The notes under the pieces: model-generated
The model's database searches: none
What the model was told of the DNA's origin: nothing
The model's input: only the letters and a program-made list of their open reading frames with translations
Part shown: piece after piece, positions 1 through 7,698 of the stretch
Numbering within the stretch: the first letter of the stretch is position 1
How the letters are laid out: every line of letters starts with the position of its first letter
DNA from: Pseudonocardia xinjiangensis
Lineage (GTDB): Bacteria > Actinomycetota > Actinomycetes > Mycobacteriales > Pseudonocardiaceae
NCBI RefSeq assembly: GCF_012911925.1
Contig: NZ_JAAXKY010000043.1
Location: forward strand, 1-46,600
Direction of reading: 5' to 3'
Length of the DNA stretch: 46,600 nt
Translations under genes and position numbers: made by a program

Positions 1-19
1 CGCTACCCCCACCCCCGCG

Positions 20-46
20 ATGAGGGGCACGCCGTCGTGCCCTCAT
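20..46 (+). promoter_or_regulatory. Stem-loop just upstream of the first gene's RBS
   Basis: An imperfect inverted repeat (ATGAGGGGCACG, loop CCGT, CGTGCCCTCAT; one bulged base) ends directly before the Shine-Dalgarno GAGGAG at 47-52 of the next gene. It could be the terminator of a gene left of the window, or a 5' leader hairpin affecting translation of the molybdenum hydroxylase. No U-tract follows, so a leader structure is at least as likely. Confidence 0.4.
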
Positions 47-57
47 GAGGAGCCCGG

Positions 58-2331
58 ATGGCACAACACCCCACCGACGAGCCGACACGCGGACGCCACC
101 GCACGGTCCACCCCGGGCTCCGCCACCCGGTCGTCGACCGACGCAGGTTCCTCACCTATCTGGTGGCGGGTTCGACGTTGACGGTTGCCGCGAAGCTCGG
201 CGTCGACACCCTCGCCCCCGGGTCGGCGTCCGCCGTGCCGACGCCCAGCCTGCCCCAGCCTGCCGACCTGCAGGATCTCGGCGACGTCCTGATCCTGGCG
301 GGAAGGCCGACCGATGCGCTGCTGTTCACGGTGGAGGTCACCGAGGACGGCCGGGTCCGGGCCGAGCTGCCCCGCATGGAGGTGGGCCAGGGCCTGACGA
401 CGGCGGTCGCGATGCTGGTCGCGGAGGAGCTCGACCTCCCGCTCGACCGGGTCGACATGCCACTGGCGCCGGCGCGGCCGGAGCTGCTGATGAACCAGCT
501 CACGGGCGGGTCGAACTCGATCCGGTCGGTCTACGGGCCAGTACGCGCGGCAGCAGCGGCGGCCCGGGCCCGGTTGTGTGGAGCCGCGGCCGACCGCTGG
601 GGCGTTGCGGCCGTGGGCCTGCGCACGGAAGGCGGCCGCGTCCTCGCCGCCGACGGACGCAGCGCCGGCTACGGCGAGCTCACCCGCCTCGCGGCGAGCC
701 TGCCGATCGACGAGCTGGTGGCCCGGCCGAAGTCTCCGTCGGAGTTCACGCTCGTGGGCACGCCGCAGCCGCGGGTCGACGCCCGCGCCATGGTGACCGG
801 CGCCTTCACCTACACGCTCGACCTGGACATCCCGGGTGCCACGCCCACCATGGTCCGCCGCCCCCCGACGATCAACGGCACGGTCGAGCAGGTGCACAAC
901 GAGGACGACGTCCGGGCCATGCCGGGCGTCCTCGACATCGCAGTGATCGAGACCGGGGTCGCCGTCCTCGCCGAGACGTTCGGCCAGGCACTCGACGCGG
1001 TGACCGCGCTGGACGTCAGCTGGGGTCCCGGCACCGTCGACGACCTGTCCGACGCGGCGATCCGCGACGAGCTGCGCCGGGCCACCGTTCCGCTGGTCCC
1101 CCCGATCTCCCTGCCGGACCAGCTGGACTTCGAGTTCGACTGGGCCCCCATCAGCCACGCGCCCATGGAGACCAACTCGGCGGTGGCCGACGTCCGCGGC
1201 GGGAAGGCCGAGATCTGGGGCGGTATGAAGTCACCGATCGTGGCCCAGCAGCAGATCGCGAAGGAGCTGGGCCTGCCGCCGGGCAAGGTCGTCTGCCACG
1301 TGGTGCAGGCGGGCGGCTCGTTCGGGCGCAGGCTCTTCTGGGACGGCCCGCTGGAGGCGGCGCGGATCTCCCATGCGACAGGCCGGGTGGTCAAACTGAT
1401 GTGGTCGCGCACCGACGACATGCGTCACGGCCGGGCCAGACCGCCTGCGCACCACCGCTTCAGGGCCACTCTCGGGCCCGACACGGTGCTGCGGCTCGAG
1501 CACCACGCCGCGTTCGTCGAGACCGACTGGACGCACGGCCTCGGCGAGATCCTCACCGCGACCGCCGCGGAGCTGCCGGGCGGCAACCTCGGCTTCGCGC
1601 AGAGCGTCTTCACACTCACCGTGAAGAGCCCCTACAACTTCGGCGCCGTGGAGCAGGTGCTCACCGAGGCACCGATCAACATGCACACCGGCGCATGGCG
1701 CTCGGTCTACTCGGTGAGCTCGCGGGGGTGCGAGGAGATCGTCGTGGACGCGGTCGCGGCGAAGCTAGGCAAGGACCCCTACGAGTTCCGCCGCGCCTTC
1801 CTCAAGATCGACGCGCAGCGTGTTGTGCTCGACAAGGTCGCCGAGGAGGGCGACTGGGGCCGCTCGATGGACGACGGTTTCGCCCAGGGCATCGCGTTCC
1901 ACGAGGAGTACCGGTCCCGTACCGCCTGCCTGGTGGAGGTCGACGGCCGTGATCCGCGCGCACCGCGCGTGACGAAGGCCGTGATCGCGGGTGACTACGG
2001 GCTGCCGATCAATCCCCGAGGGCTGAAGGCGCAGCTGCTCGGCGGTCTCACCGACGCGATCTCGGTGACGCTGCGGGCCGGCCTGCACATCGACAAGGGG
2101 CTGCCGCTGGAGGGGAGCTACTCGCAGTTCCACTACGCGCGCCAGGCGGACTCCCCCGCCGACGTGCAGATCTTCATCCTGCCGGGAGAGTCGGAGCCGG
2201 GCGGGGCCGGCGAGCTGGGTGTACCCGCCGCGGCCGGCGCGATCGCCAACGCCTACGCCCGCGCCACCGGCATCGCCCCGCGCAGCTTCCCGATCAACTT
2301 CCCGGTCGACTTCGAGCCTTTCCCCCGCTAG
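58..2331 (+). CDS. Tat-exported molybdopterin-binding large subunit, isoquinoline 1-oxidoreductase (IorB) type
   Basis: A 757-residue member of the xanthine dehydrogenase superfamily. Such subunits bind the molybdenum-pterin cofactor and hydroxylate aldehydes or N-heterocycles. A twin-arginine signal is visible near residues 28-40 (DRRRFLTYLVAG), so the enzyme is probably exported. Family motifs include MEVGQGLTTAV near residue 107, QAGGSFGRRLFWDG near 420, and a C-terminal GGAGELGVPAAAGA segment carrying the expected active-site glutamate. Length is normal for the IorB family. The start is supported by GAGGAG five bases upstream. The 2Fe-2S subunit follows 11 bases downstream; there is no FAD subunit, as in IorAB enzymes. 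No XdhC/MocA-type maturation gene lies in the window. The substrate cannot be read from sequence. Confidence 0.88.
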   Translation: MAQHPTDEPTRGRHRTVHPGLRHPVVDRRRFLTYLVAGSTLTVAAKLGVDTLAPGSASAVPTPSLPQPADLQDLGDVLILAGRPTDALLFTVEVTEDGRVRAELPRMEVGQGLTTAVAMLVAEELDLPLDRVDMPLAPARPELLMNQLTGGSNSIRSVYGPVRAAAAAARARLCGAAADRWGVAAVGLRTEGGRVLAADGRSAGYGELTRLAASLPIDELVARPKSPSEFTLVGTPQPRVDARAMVTGAFTYTLDLDIPGATPTMVRRPPTINGTVEQVHNEDDVRAMPGVLDIAVIETGVAVLAETFGQALDAVTALDVSWGPGTVDDLSDAAIRDELRRATVPLVPPISLPDQLDFEFDWAPISHAPMETNSAVADVRGGKAEIWGGMKSPIVAQQQIAKELGLPPGKVVCHVVQAGGSFGRRLFWDGPLEAARISHATGRVVKLMWSRTDDMRHGRARPPAHHRFRATLGPDTVLRLEHHAAFVETDWTHGLGEILTATAAELPGGNLGFAQSVFTLTVKSPYNFGAVEQVLTEAPINMHTGAWRSVYSVSSRGCEEIVVDAVAAKLGKDPYEFRRAFLKIDAQRVVLDKVAEEGDWGRSMDDGFAQGIAFHEEYRSRTACLVEVDGRDPRAPRVTKAVIAGDYGLPINPRGLKAQLLGGLTDAISVTLRAGLHIDKGLPLEGSYSQFHYARQADSPADVQIFILPGESEPGGAGELGVPAAAGAIANAYARATGIAPRSFPINFPVDFEPFPR

Positions 2332-2342
2332 GAGGCACCGCC

Positions 2343-2798
2343 ATGCCGAGCTACAGCTTCAGGGTCAACGGCCGTTCGGTCACCGTCGACGCCCCGGCCG
2401 ACCTGCCCACCCTCTGGGCACTGCGCGACAAGCTGGGAGTCACCGGTCCGAAGTACGGCTGCGGGATCGACGTCTGCAAGGCCTGCACCAGCCACCTGGA
2501 CGGCGAGGCGTTCAACCCCTGCGTCACGCCGGTGTCGGAGGTGGAGGGCCGCGACGTCACCACGATCGAGGGCCTCGCCGACGGCGACGAGTTGCACCCC
2601 GTGCAGGAGGCCTGGCTGGAGCAGGACGTCGCCCAGTGCGGCTACTGCCAGCCGGGCCAGATCATGGCCGCCGTCGCCCTGCTCAACAGGACCGCCGACC
2701 CGACGGACGCGGAGATCGACGAGATCGAGAACGTCTGCCGCTGCGGCACCTACTTCCGCATCCGCGAGGCGATCAAGAGCGCCGCGGCCAAGATGTGA
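2343..2798 (+). CDS. (2Fe-2S)-binding small subunit of the molybdenum hydroxylase (IorA type)
   Basis: A 151-residue electron-transfer subunit carrying two 2Fe-2S clusters. The N-terminal plant-type ferredoxin cluster is seen in KYGCGIDVCKACTSHLDG followed by a further Cys (about residues 40-60). The second cluster is in CGYCQPGQIMAA and CRCGTYFRIREAI (about residues 99-140). It begins 11 bases after the large subunit stop, with AGGAGG upstream, so the two are co-transcribed and should form an alpha-beta heterodimer. It has no signal peptide; the folded complex would be exported on the large subunit's Tat signal. Electrons would pass from the molybdenum site through both clusters to an external acceptor, probably a cytochrome or the respiratory chain. 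Confidence 0.9.
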   Translation: MPSYSFRVNGRSVTVDAPADLPTLWALRDKLGVTGPKYGCGIDVCKACTSHLDGEAFNPCVTPVSEVEGRDVTTIEGLADGDELHPVQEAWLEQDVAQCGYCQPGQIMAAVALLNRTADPTDAEIDEIENVCRCGTYFRIREAIKSAAAKM

Positions 2799-2940
2799 TC
2801 GCGTTCCGAACGGCGGACAGGGTCCGGAGGGTCGAACCCGTTCCGGTCGACACGAAGATCGTGAACCCGGCAGTGCTGGCGTACGTACTCCATTCGGGAC
2901 GCCTCGGCGGCTCACCCGTTGATCAGCACGAAAGGCAGTT

Positions 2941-3783
2941 ATGACCAACCACCCGTTCCGCTTCGGCGTCACCCTGCTCACCGTCGGCTCCCGATCGGGC
3001 TGGCGCGCTCGTGTGCAGGAGGTGGAGGACCTGGGGTACGACGTGCTTCAGGTGGCCGACCACCTGGGTCTGACCGCGCCGTTCCCGGCGCTGGTGGCCG
3101 CGGCCGACGTGACGAGCATCCGGCTGGGCACGTTCGTGCTCAACGCCGGCATTCTCAGCCCCGCATACCTGGCCCGGGACGTCGCCGACGTGCACCGCCT
3201 CACCGACGGCCGCCTCGAACTGGGGTTGGGCACCGGCTACGTCCCGACCGAGTTCGAGGCAGCGGGCGTGCCCTTCGGCACCGCGGGTGAGCGACTGCGC
3301 AAGCTGGAGACGACCCTGACGGAGACGCGTGCGCTGCTGGCGGCGGAGGCCGACCACCCCCAGCCGCCGATCATGCTGGGGGGCGCGGGCGAGCGCATGC
3401 TGCGTCTCGCCGGCCGCGAGGCCGACATCTTCAGCTTCTCCATCATGGCCGGGGTGACCCCGGGTGTCGCCCCGCAGGAGGCGCTCGCCCGCCGCATTCA
3501 GGTGCTGCGCGACGCCGCCGGCGACCGTTTCGACGACATCGAGCTGAACCTGTTCATCGCAGCGCTGGGCGAGAGCACCGAGAAGGTCGACATCGAGATC
3601 GTCCGCCAGGCCAGCGGTCTCCCCGAGGACCAGATCACCCAGCTTCCCGGCGTCCTGATCGGCTCGCCAGCCGAGGTCGCGGACCGGCTGCGGCGCTACC
3701 GCGAGGAGTTCGGACTCAGCTACATCAGCGTCCTGGAGCCGCACATGGCCGCGTTCGCCGAGGTCATCAAGCACCTGCGCTGA
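2941..3783 (+). CDS. Luciferase-like F420-dependent oxidoreductase (LLM class)
   Basis: A 280-residue TIM-barrel protein of the luciferase-like monooxygenase superfamily, in the actinobacterial TIGR03621-like subgroup. It opens with FRFGVTLLTVGSRSGW and continues with LGYDVLQVADHLG. GRLELGLGTGYVPTEFEAAGVPF, a family hallmark, begins near residue 90. IMLGGAGERMLRLAGREADI lies in the middle and a PAEVADRLRRYREEFGLSYISV segment near the end. Members use reduced F420 or FMN; F420 is more likely in an actinobacterium. The start is supported by AAAGG upstream. It lies 142 bases after the molybdenum hydroxylase genes on the same strand, so it may have its own promoter. The substrate is unknown. Confidence 0.85.
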   Translation: MTNHPFRFGVTLLTVGSRSGWRARVQEVEDLGYDVLQVADHLGLTAPFPALVAAADVTSIRLGTFVLNAGILSPAYLARDVADVHRLTDGRLELGLGTGYVPTEFEAAGVPFGTAGERLRKLETTLTETRALLAAEADHPQPPIMLGGAGERMLRLAGREADIFSFSIMAGVTPGVAPQEALARRIQVLRDAAGDRFDDIELNLFIAALGESTEKVDIEIVRQASGLPEDQITQLPGVLIGSPAEVADRLRRYREEFGLSYISVLEPHMAAFAEVIKHLR

Positions 3784-3900
3784 CGGTCCGGTCCGGTCCG
3801 GGGCCCGGTGACGGTGGCGCTTGATCGTGCGGGAAGGGTCACACCCGCATAGGCTCCCCGCCGCCGGGCCGGACCGACCGGCTCGATGGAGGTGAGCCCG

Positions 3901-4143
3901 ATGTGGGCGTTCTTCTCGGCGCGGCTGCGGATGTGGCTCATCCTGGCGGTCGCGGCACCGCTCGTGGGCTGGCTGCTCGGACGCATCGGCGATCTCATCG
4001 AGGCTCGGCGGGGACCGACCTCTGCGAGCCGGATGCTGAAGAAGGGCCGCGACTTCCTGGGGCGCCGCTCGCGCGGGCCGCTCGCTCCCCGGCCCACCGC
4101 CGACCGCACCGGCAGCCGCGACGCCGGCCTTCCCACGCGCTGA
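3901..4143 (+). CDS. Small hypothetical protein with one membrane segment
   Basis: An 80-residue protein. The ATG at 3901 is preferred over an in-frame ATG at 3886 because GGAGGTGAG lies immediately before it. A hydrophobic N-terminus (roughly residues 9-24, MWLILAVAAPLVGWLLG) looks like a membrane anchor; the rest is basic and rich in Arg and Pro. No family was recognised. Its stop is five bases before the GTG of the following hydrolase, so the two are probably co-transcribed. Confidence 0.65.
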   Translation: MWAFFSARLRMWLILAVAAPLVGWLLGRIGDLIEARRGPTSASRMLKKGRDFLGRRSRGPLAPRPTADRTGSRDAGLPTR

Positions 4144-4147
4144 CCAG

Positions 4148-4840
4148 GTGGCCTGCTACGTCCTGGTACACGGCGCCTGGGGCGGCTCCTACGGGTTCCG
4201 GCTCGTACGGCGGCTGCTCCAGGCCGACGGCCACGAGGTGTTCACCTCCGCCCTCACCGGCATCGGCGAACGCTCACACCTGACCGGCCCGCACGTCGAC
4301 CTGTCGCTGCACGTGCTCGACGTCGTCAACGTGGTGCGCTACGAGGACCTCGACGACGTCGTGCTCCTCGGCTACTCCTACGGGGGCATGGTCGTCACCG
4401 GCGCGCTGGAGCACATCGGCGACCGTGTCCGCGAACTCGTCTACCTCGACGCGTTCGTGCCCGCAGACGGCGACAGCATCGCCTCGCTGAGTGGGCAGCC
4501 CCCCGCGGGACCGGTGGCGCAGATCGGAGCGCCGTGGCTCGTCCCGGCCGAGCCGCGGGAGTTCGATGACCCGGCGACGGGGGCGTGGTCGAACCTGCGC
4601 CGCACGGCGCAGCCGGTCGGGACGTTCACCGAGCCGGTCCGGCTCCCGGTGCCGCTGGAGGAGCAGCCCTTCGGCCGCACGTACATCCGGGCGACCGCCG
4701 ACCCGGGCGGCCCCTTCGAGATACCGGCCCGCCACGCGCGGGAGAGCCCGGCCTGGCGCTACCACGAGATCGCGACGAACCACATGGTCCCGGAGAACCG
4801 GCCCGCCGAGCTCACCGCACTGCTCGGCGCGCTCGCCTGA
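4148..4840 (+). CDS. Alpha/beta hydrolase
   Basis: A 230-residue serine hydrolase related to plant salicylate-esterase-like and EstC-like proteins. The oxyanion motif HGAWGG is near residue 8. The nucleophile elbow GYSYGG is near residue 77 with Ser as nucleophile. An acidic residue follows in YLDAFVPADGDS, and the C-terminal catalytic His is in TNHMVPENRPAEL. It has no signal peptide, so it is cytoplasmic. The GTG start lies four bases after the preceding small gene. The substrate is probably a small ester or lactone, but this is inference from the fold only. Confidence 0.85.
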   Translation: MACYVLVHGAWGGSYGFRLVRRLLQADGHEVFTSALTGIGERSHLTGPHVDLSLHVLDVVNVVRYEDLDDVVLLGYSYGGMVVTGALEHIGDRVRELVYLDAFVPADGDSIASLSGQPPAGPVAQIGAPWLVPAEPREFDDPATGAWSNLRRTAQPVGTFTEPVRLPVPLEEQPFGRTYIRATADPGGPFEIPARHARESPAWRYHEIATNHMVPENRPAELTALLGALA

Positions 4841-4871
4841 GCGGGCTAGATTCTGATCATGGGGTCTGATC

Positions 4872-5348
4872 ATGGATGAGCCGCCCGTCCACCGGTACCG
4901 CGCCCTCTGCTCGTGGTCCGGCTCCACCGCCGCGGGCTACGACCACTACGGACGGGCTCACACCGGCTCGGCCCCACCCGCCGGGGCGGAGCTGGCGCTG
5001 TCGTCCGACCCGGCGTTCCGTGGAGACCCGGCCCTGCTCAACCCCGAGCAGCTCGTGGTGCTCGCCGCCGCGTCCTGCCAGCTGCTGTCGTTCCTGGCCG
5101 TCGCCGCGAGGGCTCGCCTGGACGTGCGCGACTACCGCGACGACGCGACGGCCACGATGCCGGAGGCGCAGCGCCCGATCCGGCTCGCGGAGATCGTGCT
5201 GCGACCCCGGATCGTGCTCGCCGCCGGTCCGAGCGAGGAGCGCGTGCGTCACCTCGTGGAGGTGGCGCACCGCGAGTGCTTCATCGCCAACAGCCTCGCC
5301 ACCCCCGTGCGCGTGGAGCCCGAGATCGAGTTCGTGGCTGCCGGATGA
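4872..5348 (+). CDS. OsmC family protein
   Basis: A 158-residue OsmC/Ohr-fold protein. The two reactive cysteines of the family are in VVLAAASCQLLSFLAVAARA (near residue 75) and HRECFIANSL (near residue 139), supporting a thiol peroxidase or organic-hydroperoxide-detoxifying role in the cytoplasm. The region before the start contains an 11-base direct repeat, TCTGATCATGG, at 4853 and 4865; the second copy includes the ATG. TAGATT at 4847-4852 is a plausible -10 element. The stop overlaps the ATG of the next gene by four bases (ATGA), indicating coupled translation. Confidence 0.85.
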   Translation: MDEPPVHRYRALCSWSGSTAAGYDHYGRAHTGSAPPAGAELALSSDPAFRGDPALLNPEQLVVLAAASCQLLSFLAVAARARLDVRDYRDDATATMPEAQRPIRLAEIVLRPRIVLAAGPSEERVRHLVEVAHRECFIANSLATPVRVEPEIEFVAAG

Positions 5349-5728
5349 TCCGGGCCGCGGGTGTCACGGCGCTGTTCGCCCTGGCCACAGCCGTCCTGTG
5401 GTGGGCGGTGTTCCCCGCCGACTGGAGCGTGGTGCCCACCCGCGACCCGAACACCCTCGCATCGCCGGTGCGCGTGAGCCACTGGGCGACGGCAGGCGCC
5501 GGGCTGGCCGTCCTGTCGGGAGCCGCCGGATACCTGCGGGGGGTGCGGGTGGCGCTGGTGAGCGTCGCCGCGCCGGCGGTGGTGCTGTTCTGCGTCTACA
5601 GCGCGGCCGCCGAGGTCGTCGGCGCGAACCTGTGGCCGGTCGGCGCCCTCTTCCTCGCCGTGCCACTGGCAGCGGGCGTCGCGGTCATCGCCGCGCTGGC
5701 GCGGCGCCTCCCGACCGGCGGGCGCTGA
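5345..5728 (+). CDS. Small integral membrane protein of unknown function
   Basis: A 127-residue protein starting at an ATG that overlaps the OsmC stop (ATGA). Four hydrophobic segments are visible: residues about 4-24, 45-62, 68-90 and 95-118. Together they make most of the protein, and no soluble domain is present. No family was recognised. Translational coupling to OsmC suggests a shared role, perhaps in redox or envelope stress, but that is context only. Confidence 0.75.
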   Translation: MIRAAGVTALFALATAVLWWAVFPADWSVVPTRDPNTLASPVRVSHWATAGAGLAVLSGAAGYLRGVRVALVSVAAPAVVLFCVYSAAAEVVGANLWPVGALFLAVPLAAGVAVIAALARRLPTGGR

Positions 5729-5747
5729 CGTCCGGCTCGGCCCGCAC

Positions 5748-7019
5748 TCACACCCGTTCCCAGGCACGGGCCGCGGCCGGGCCCGCGAACCCGCTCCCGA
5801 GGGTGCGGCGGCGCAGCGCGGGCACCGCGGCACACAGCCGGAACCAGCCGCGGGCCCCTGCCGTCGCCAGCACGCCCCGGGACAGGGCCTGCTCCGTCTG
5901 CGCCAGCACGTAGCGGACGGTCGCGGTGCCGTACTCCCGCATCTCGGACTCGTACTCACCGATCGCCGAGACGGTGTCGCGCTCACCGCGGGCGACCGCG
6001 CCCAGCAGGCGGCTGAGCAGGTGCGCGTCGCGCAGCGCGGTGTTGCCGCCGAGCCCCCCGACGGGCGGCATGAGGTGGATCGCGTCGCCCATGACCGTCA
6101 CCGGTGTGGTCGGCCACGGCTCCCCGGGCTCCGCGGCGCGGAAGGCGATGGCGCTGCGGCTGCCGTGGTCCGACGCGGCCAGCGCGCGGCGCAGCTGCGG
6201 ATGCCAGCCCGCGACGAGCACGTCGACCACGGCCCGCAGCGCATCGCTGTCGAGCTCGCTGACGTCGGGCGGGAGCAGGTCGGGACGGGTCACGAGAGCA
6301 CAGAGCAGGTACGGCGCGGAGGAGCTGTCCGGCGGCTCGAAGACCGAGGTGAACAGGAAGCAGGGCGCGTTCACGTTGACGATGTTCATGCCCGTGCCGA
6401 GCCGTGACGGCAGTGCGGCGCGCACCTCGTCGGTGAGCCAGATCTTGTGTGCCACCCCGACCGCGCCGGCATCGACCGTGCGGATGTGGGGCAGGTACTG
6501 CCGGCGGACGCGCGACGAGGCCCCGTCCGCTCCGACCAGCACGTCCCCGACCGCGGTGCGACCGTCGGCGAACGACGCCTCGACCGTGCCGTCCGGACGC
6601 TGCTCGTAGCCGACGAACTCGGCACCGAACTGCACGACGTCCTCCAGGCCCGTCAGCAGGAGCCGGCGCAGCGTGGCCCGGTCGGCGGCGTAGTGGTTCT
6701 CCGCCGGGTCCGCGCCGTCGGGGTACATGACCGACTCCTCGACGACGACGAGCTCGTCCATCTGTTCGGTCAGGAAACCGAAGTCGCCGCCCGGCCCGGT
6801 GGTGGCCAGGAACTCCTGCCAACGGGCATCGGGCAGGCAGGCGTGCAGCGCTCGCGCCCCCACCGGGTTGACGTGGATCCGGTACCCCTCCCACCGGCTG
6901 CCGACGGCCTGGTCGCGCTCGTGGACCGCGACGTCGATGCCCGCCCGGCGCAGGCCTTGGGCGAGGCACAGACCGCCTATGCCGCCGCCGATGATGATCA
7001 CCCGTCCTGGTGCGCTCAC
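5748..7019 (-). CDS. FAD-dependent monooxygenase (PHBH-fold aromatic hydroxylase type)
   Basis: A 423-residue class A flavoprotein monooxygenase. The dinucleotide motif IIIGGGIGGLCLAQGL lies at about residues 7-22. DVLVGADGASSRVR carries the DG motif near residue 160, and VMGDAIHLMPPVGGLGGNTALRDAH carries the GD motif near residue 300. Such enzymes use NAD(P)H and O2 to hydroxylate aromatic or polycyclic substrates. The GTG start at 7019 overlaps the TetR gene's stop by four bases (GTGA), so the pair forms one operon with the regulator first. The preceding DNA is open in this frame much further upstream, but the Rossmann motif and the overlap fix this start. It resembles xenobiotic or antibiotic-modifying (TetX-like) enzymes; the substrate is unknown. 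Confidence 0.88.
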   Translation of the reverse strand: MSAPGRVIIIGGGIGGLCLAQGLRRAGIDVAVHERDQAVGSRWEGYRIHVNPVGARALHACLPDARWQEFLATTGPGGDFGFLTEQMDELVVVEESVMYPDGADPAENHYAADRATLRRLLLTGLEDVVQFGAEFVGYEQRPDGTVEASFADGRTAVGDVLVGADGASSRVRRQYLPHIRTVDAGAVGVAHKIWLTDEVRAALPSRLGTGMNIVNVNAPCFLFTSVFEPPDSSSAPYLLCALVTRPDLLPPDVSELDSDALRAVVDVLVAGWHPQLRRALAASDHGSRSAIAFRAAEPGEPWPTTPVTVMGDAIHLMPPVGGLGGNTALRDAHLLSRLLGAVARGERDTVSAIGEYESEMREYGTATVRYVLAQTEQALSRGVLATAGARGWFRLCAAVPALRRRTLGSGFAGPAAARAWERV

Positions 7020-7600
7020 TGCCGCTCCCCCTCCGCGTTCCCGGATGCCCCGCCGATCAGCAGGGCCTCGAGCTGTTCGAACGCCTGTGCCGCGACCCGG
7101 GGGGTGAGCCGGACACCCTTGACCGTCGCGATCACGAGCTCGGTGGCGACCACCGGTTCGACGGGCCTCGCCCACACCCCTTGCGCGGCGCCGGCGGCCA
7201 GCACTCCCGTCAGCACCTCGCGCCACCCGGCCTCGTGGTGCTCCATCGCCGCGGCCACCGCCGGATCGCGGCGCCCCCTCAGGTCGAGCTCGGCCGTGAC
7301 GACGAGGAGGTCGGGCCGGTCCTCGATCATCCGGCGGAGCGCCGCCAGGTGCTCGCGCAGCGCGGCGGCCGGCTCGGCGCTCTGCGGCGCCGCCGCCCAG
7401 AAGTGCCTCGTCGTGTACTCGGCGACCGCCCCGACCAGGTCCTGCTTGGTGGCGAAGTGGTGGTGCAGCGTCGAGTGGTCGATACCGACGTCCTCGGCGA
7501 CCTGCCGCAGCCGCAGCCCCTCGAACCCCATCTCGGCAACACGCCGGAACGCCGCGGCGACCAGCTGGTCGCGTCGCTCCCCTTGTACTCCACCAACCAC
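7016..7600 (-). CDS. TetR family transcriptional regulator
   Basis: A 194-residue regulator. The N-terminal helix-turn-helix is clear in FEGLRLRQVAEDVGIDHSTLHHHFATKQDLVG, followed by a divergent helical ligand-binding domain. The frame is open to 7660, but GTG at 7600 gives a normal TetR N-terminus and lies seven bases after TACAGT (7608-7613), a good actinobacterial -10 for a leaderless transcript. That GTG sits inside a perfect palindrome, CAACCACTTGGTTG, which is the obvious candidate autoregulatory operator. The flavin monooxygenase is translationally coupled downstream, and the amidase is divergent, so all three may respond to one ligand. Confidence 0.82.
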   Translation of the reverse strand: MVGGVQGERRDQLVAAAFRRVAEMGFEGLRLRQVAEDVGIDHSTLHHHFATKQDLVGAVAEYTTRHFWAAAPQSAEPAAALREHLAALRRMIEDRPDLLVVTAELDLRGRRDPAVAAAMEHHEAGWREVLTGVLAAGAAQGVWARPVEPVVATELVIATVKGVRLTPRVAAQAFEQLEALLIGGASGNAEGERQ

Positions 7601-7614
7601 TTGGTTGACTGTAC
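7585..7614 (-). promoter_or_regulatory. Putative TetR operator overlapping a leaderless promoter
   Basis: A perfect inverted repeat, CAACCA-CT-TGGTTG, lies at 7594-7607 and is flanked nearly symmetrically by GTAC at 7585 and 7611. On the minus strand TACAGT (7613-7608) precedes a GTG start by seven bases. The repeat therefore covers the likely transcription start and start codon of the TetR gene, which fits simple steric repression. The divergent amidase promoter may also be affected, since another TACAGT lies on the plus strand at 7647-7652. Confidence 0.55.
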
Positions 7615-7698
7615 GGCACGGACGGCCGATCCGCACGCCGCGCGGATACAGTCGTGGCAAGGGGCGCTCGCACCGTCCGGATTGGGATGCGGAGAACG

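Noticed and set aside
45..1952. Long open frame overlapping the molybdenum hydroxylase gene
   Set aside because: It is an alternative frame of a high-GC gene with Arg/Pro/Gly-rich translation and no family motif. The same applies to the other long frames opposite or overlapping confirmed genes, such as 20654-21976 and 43343-44872 on the minus strand.
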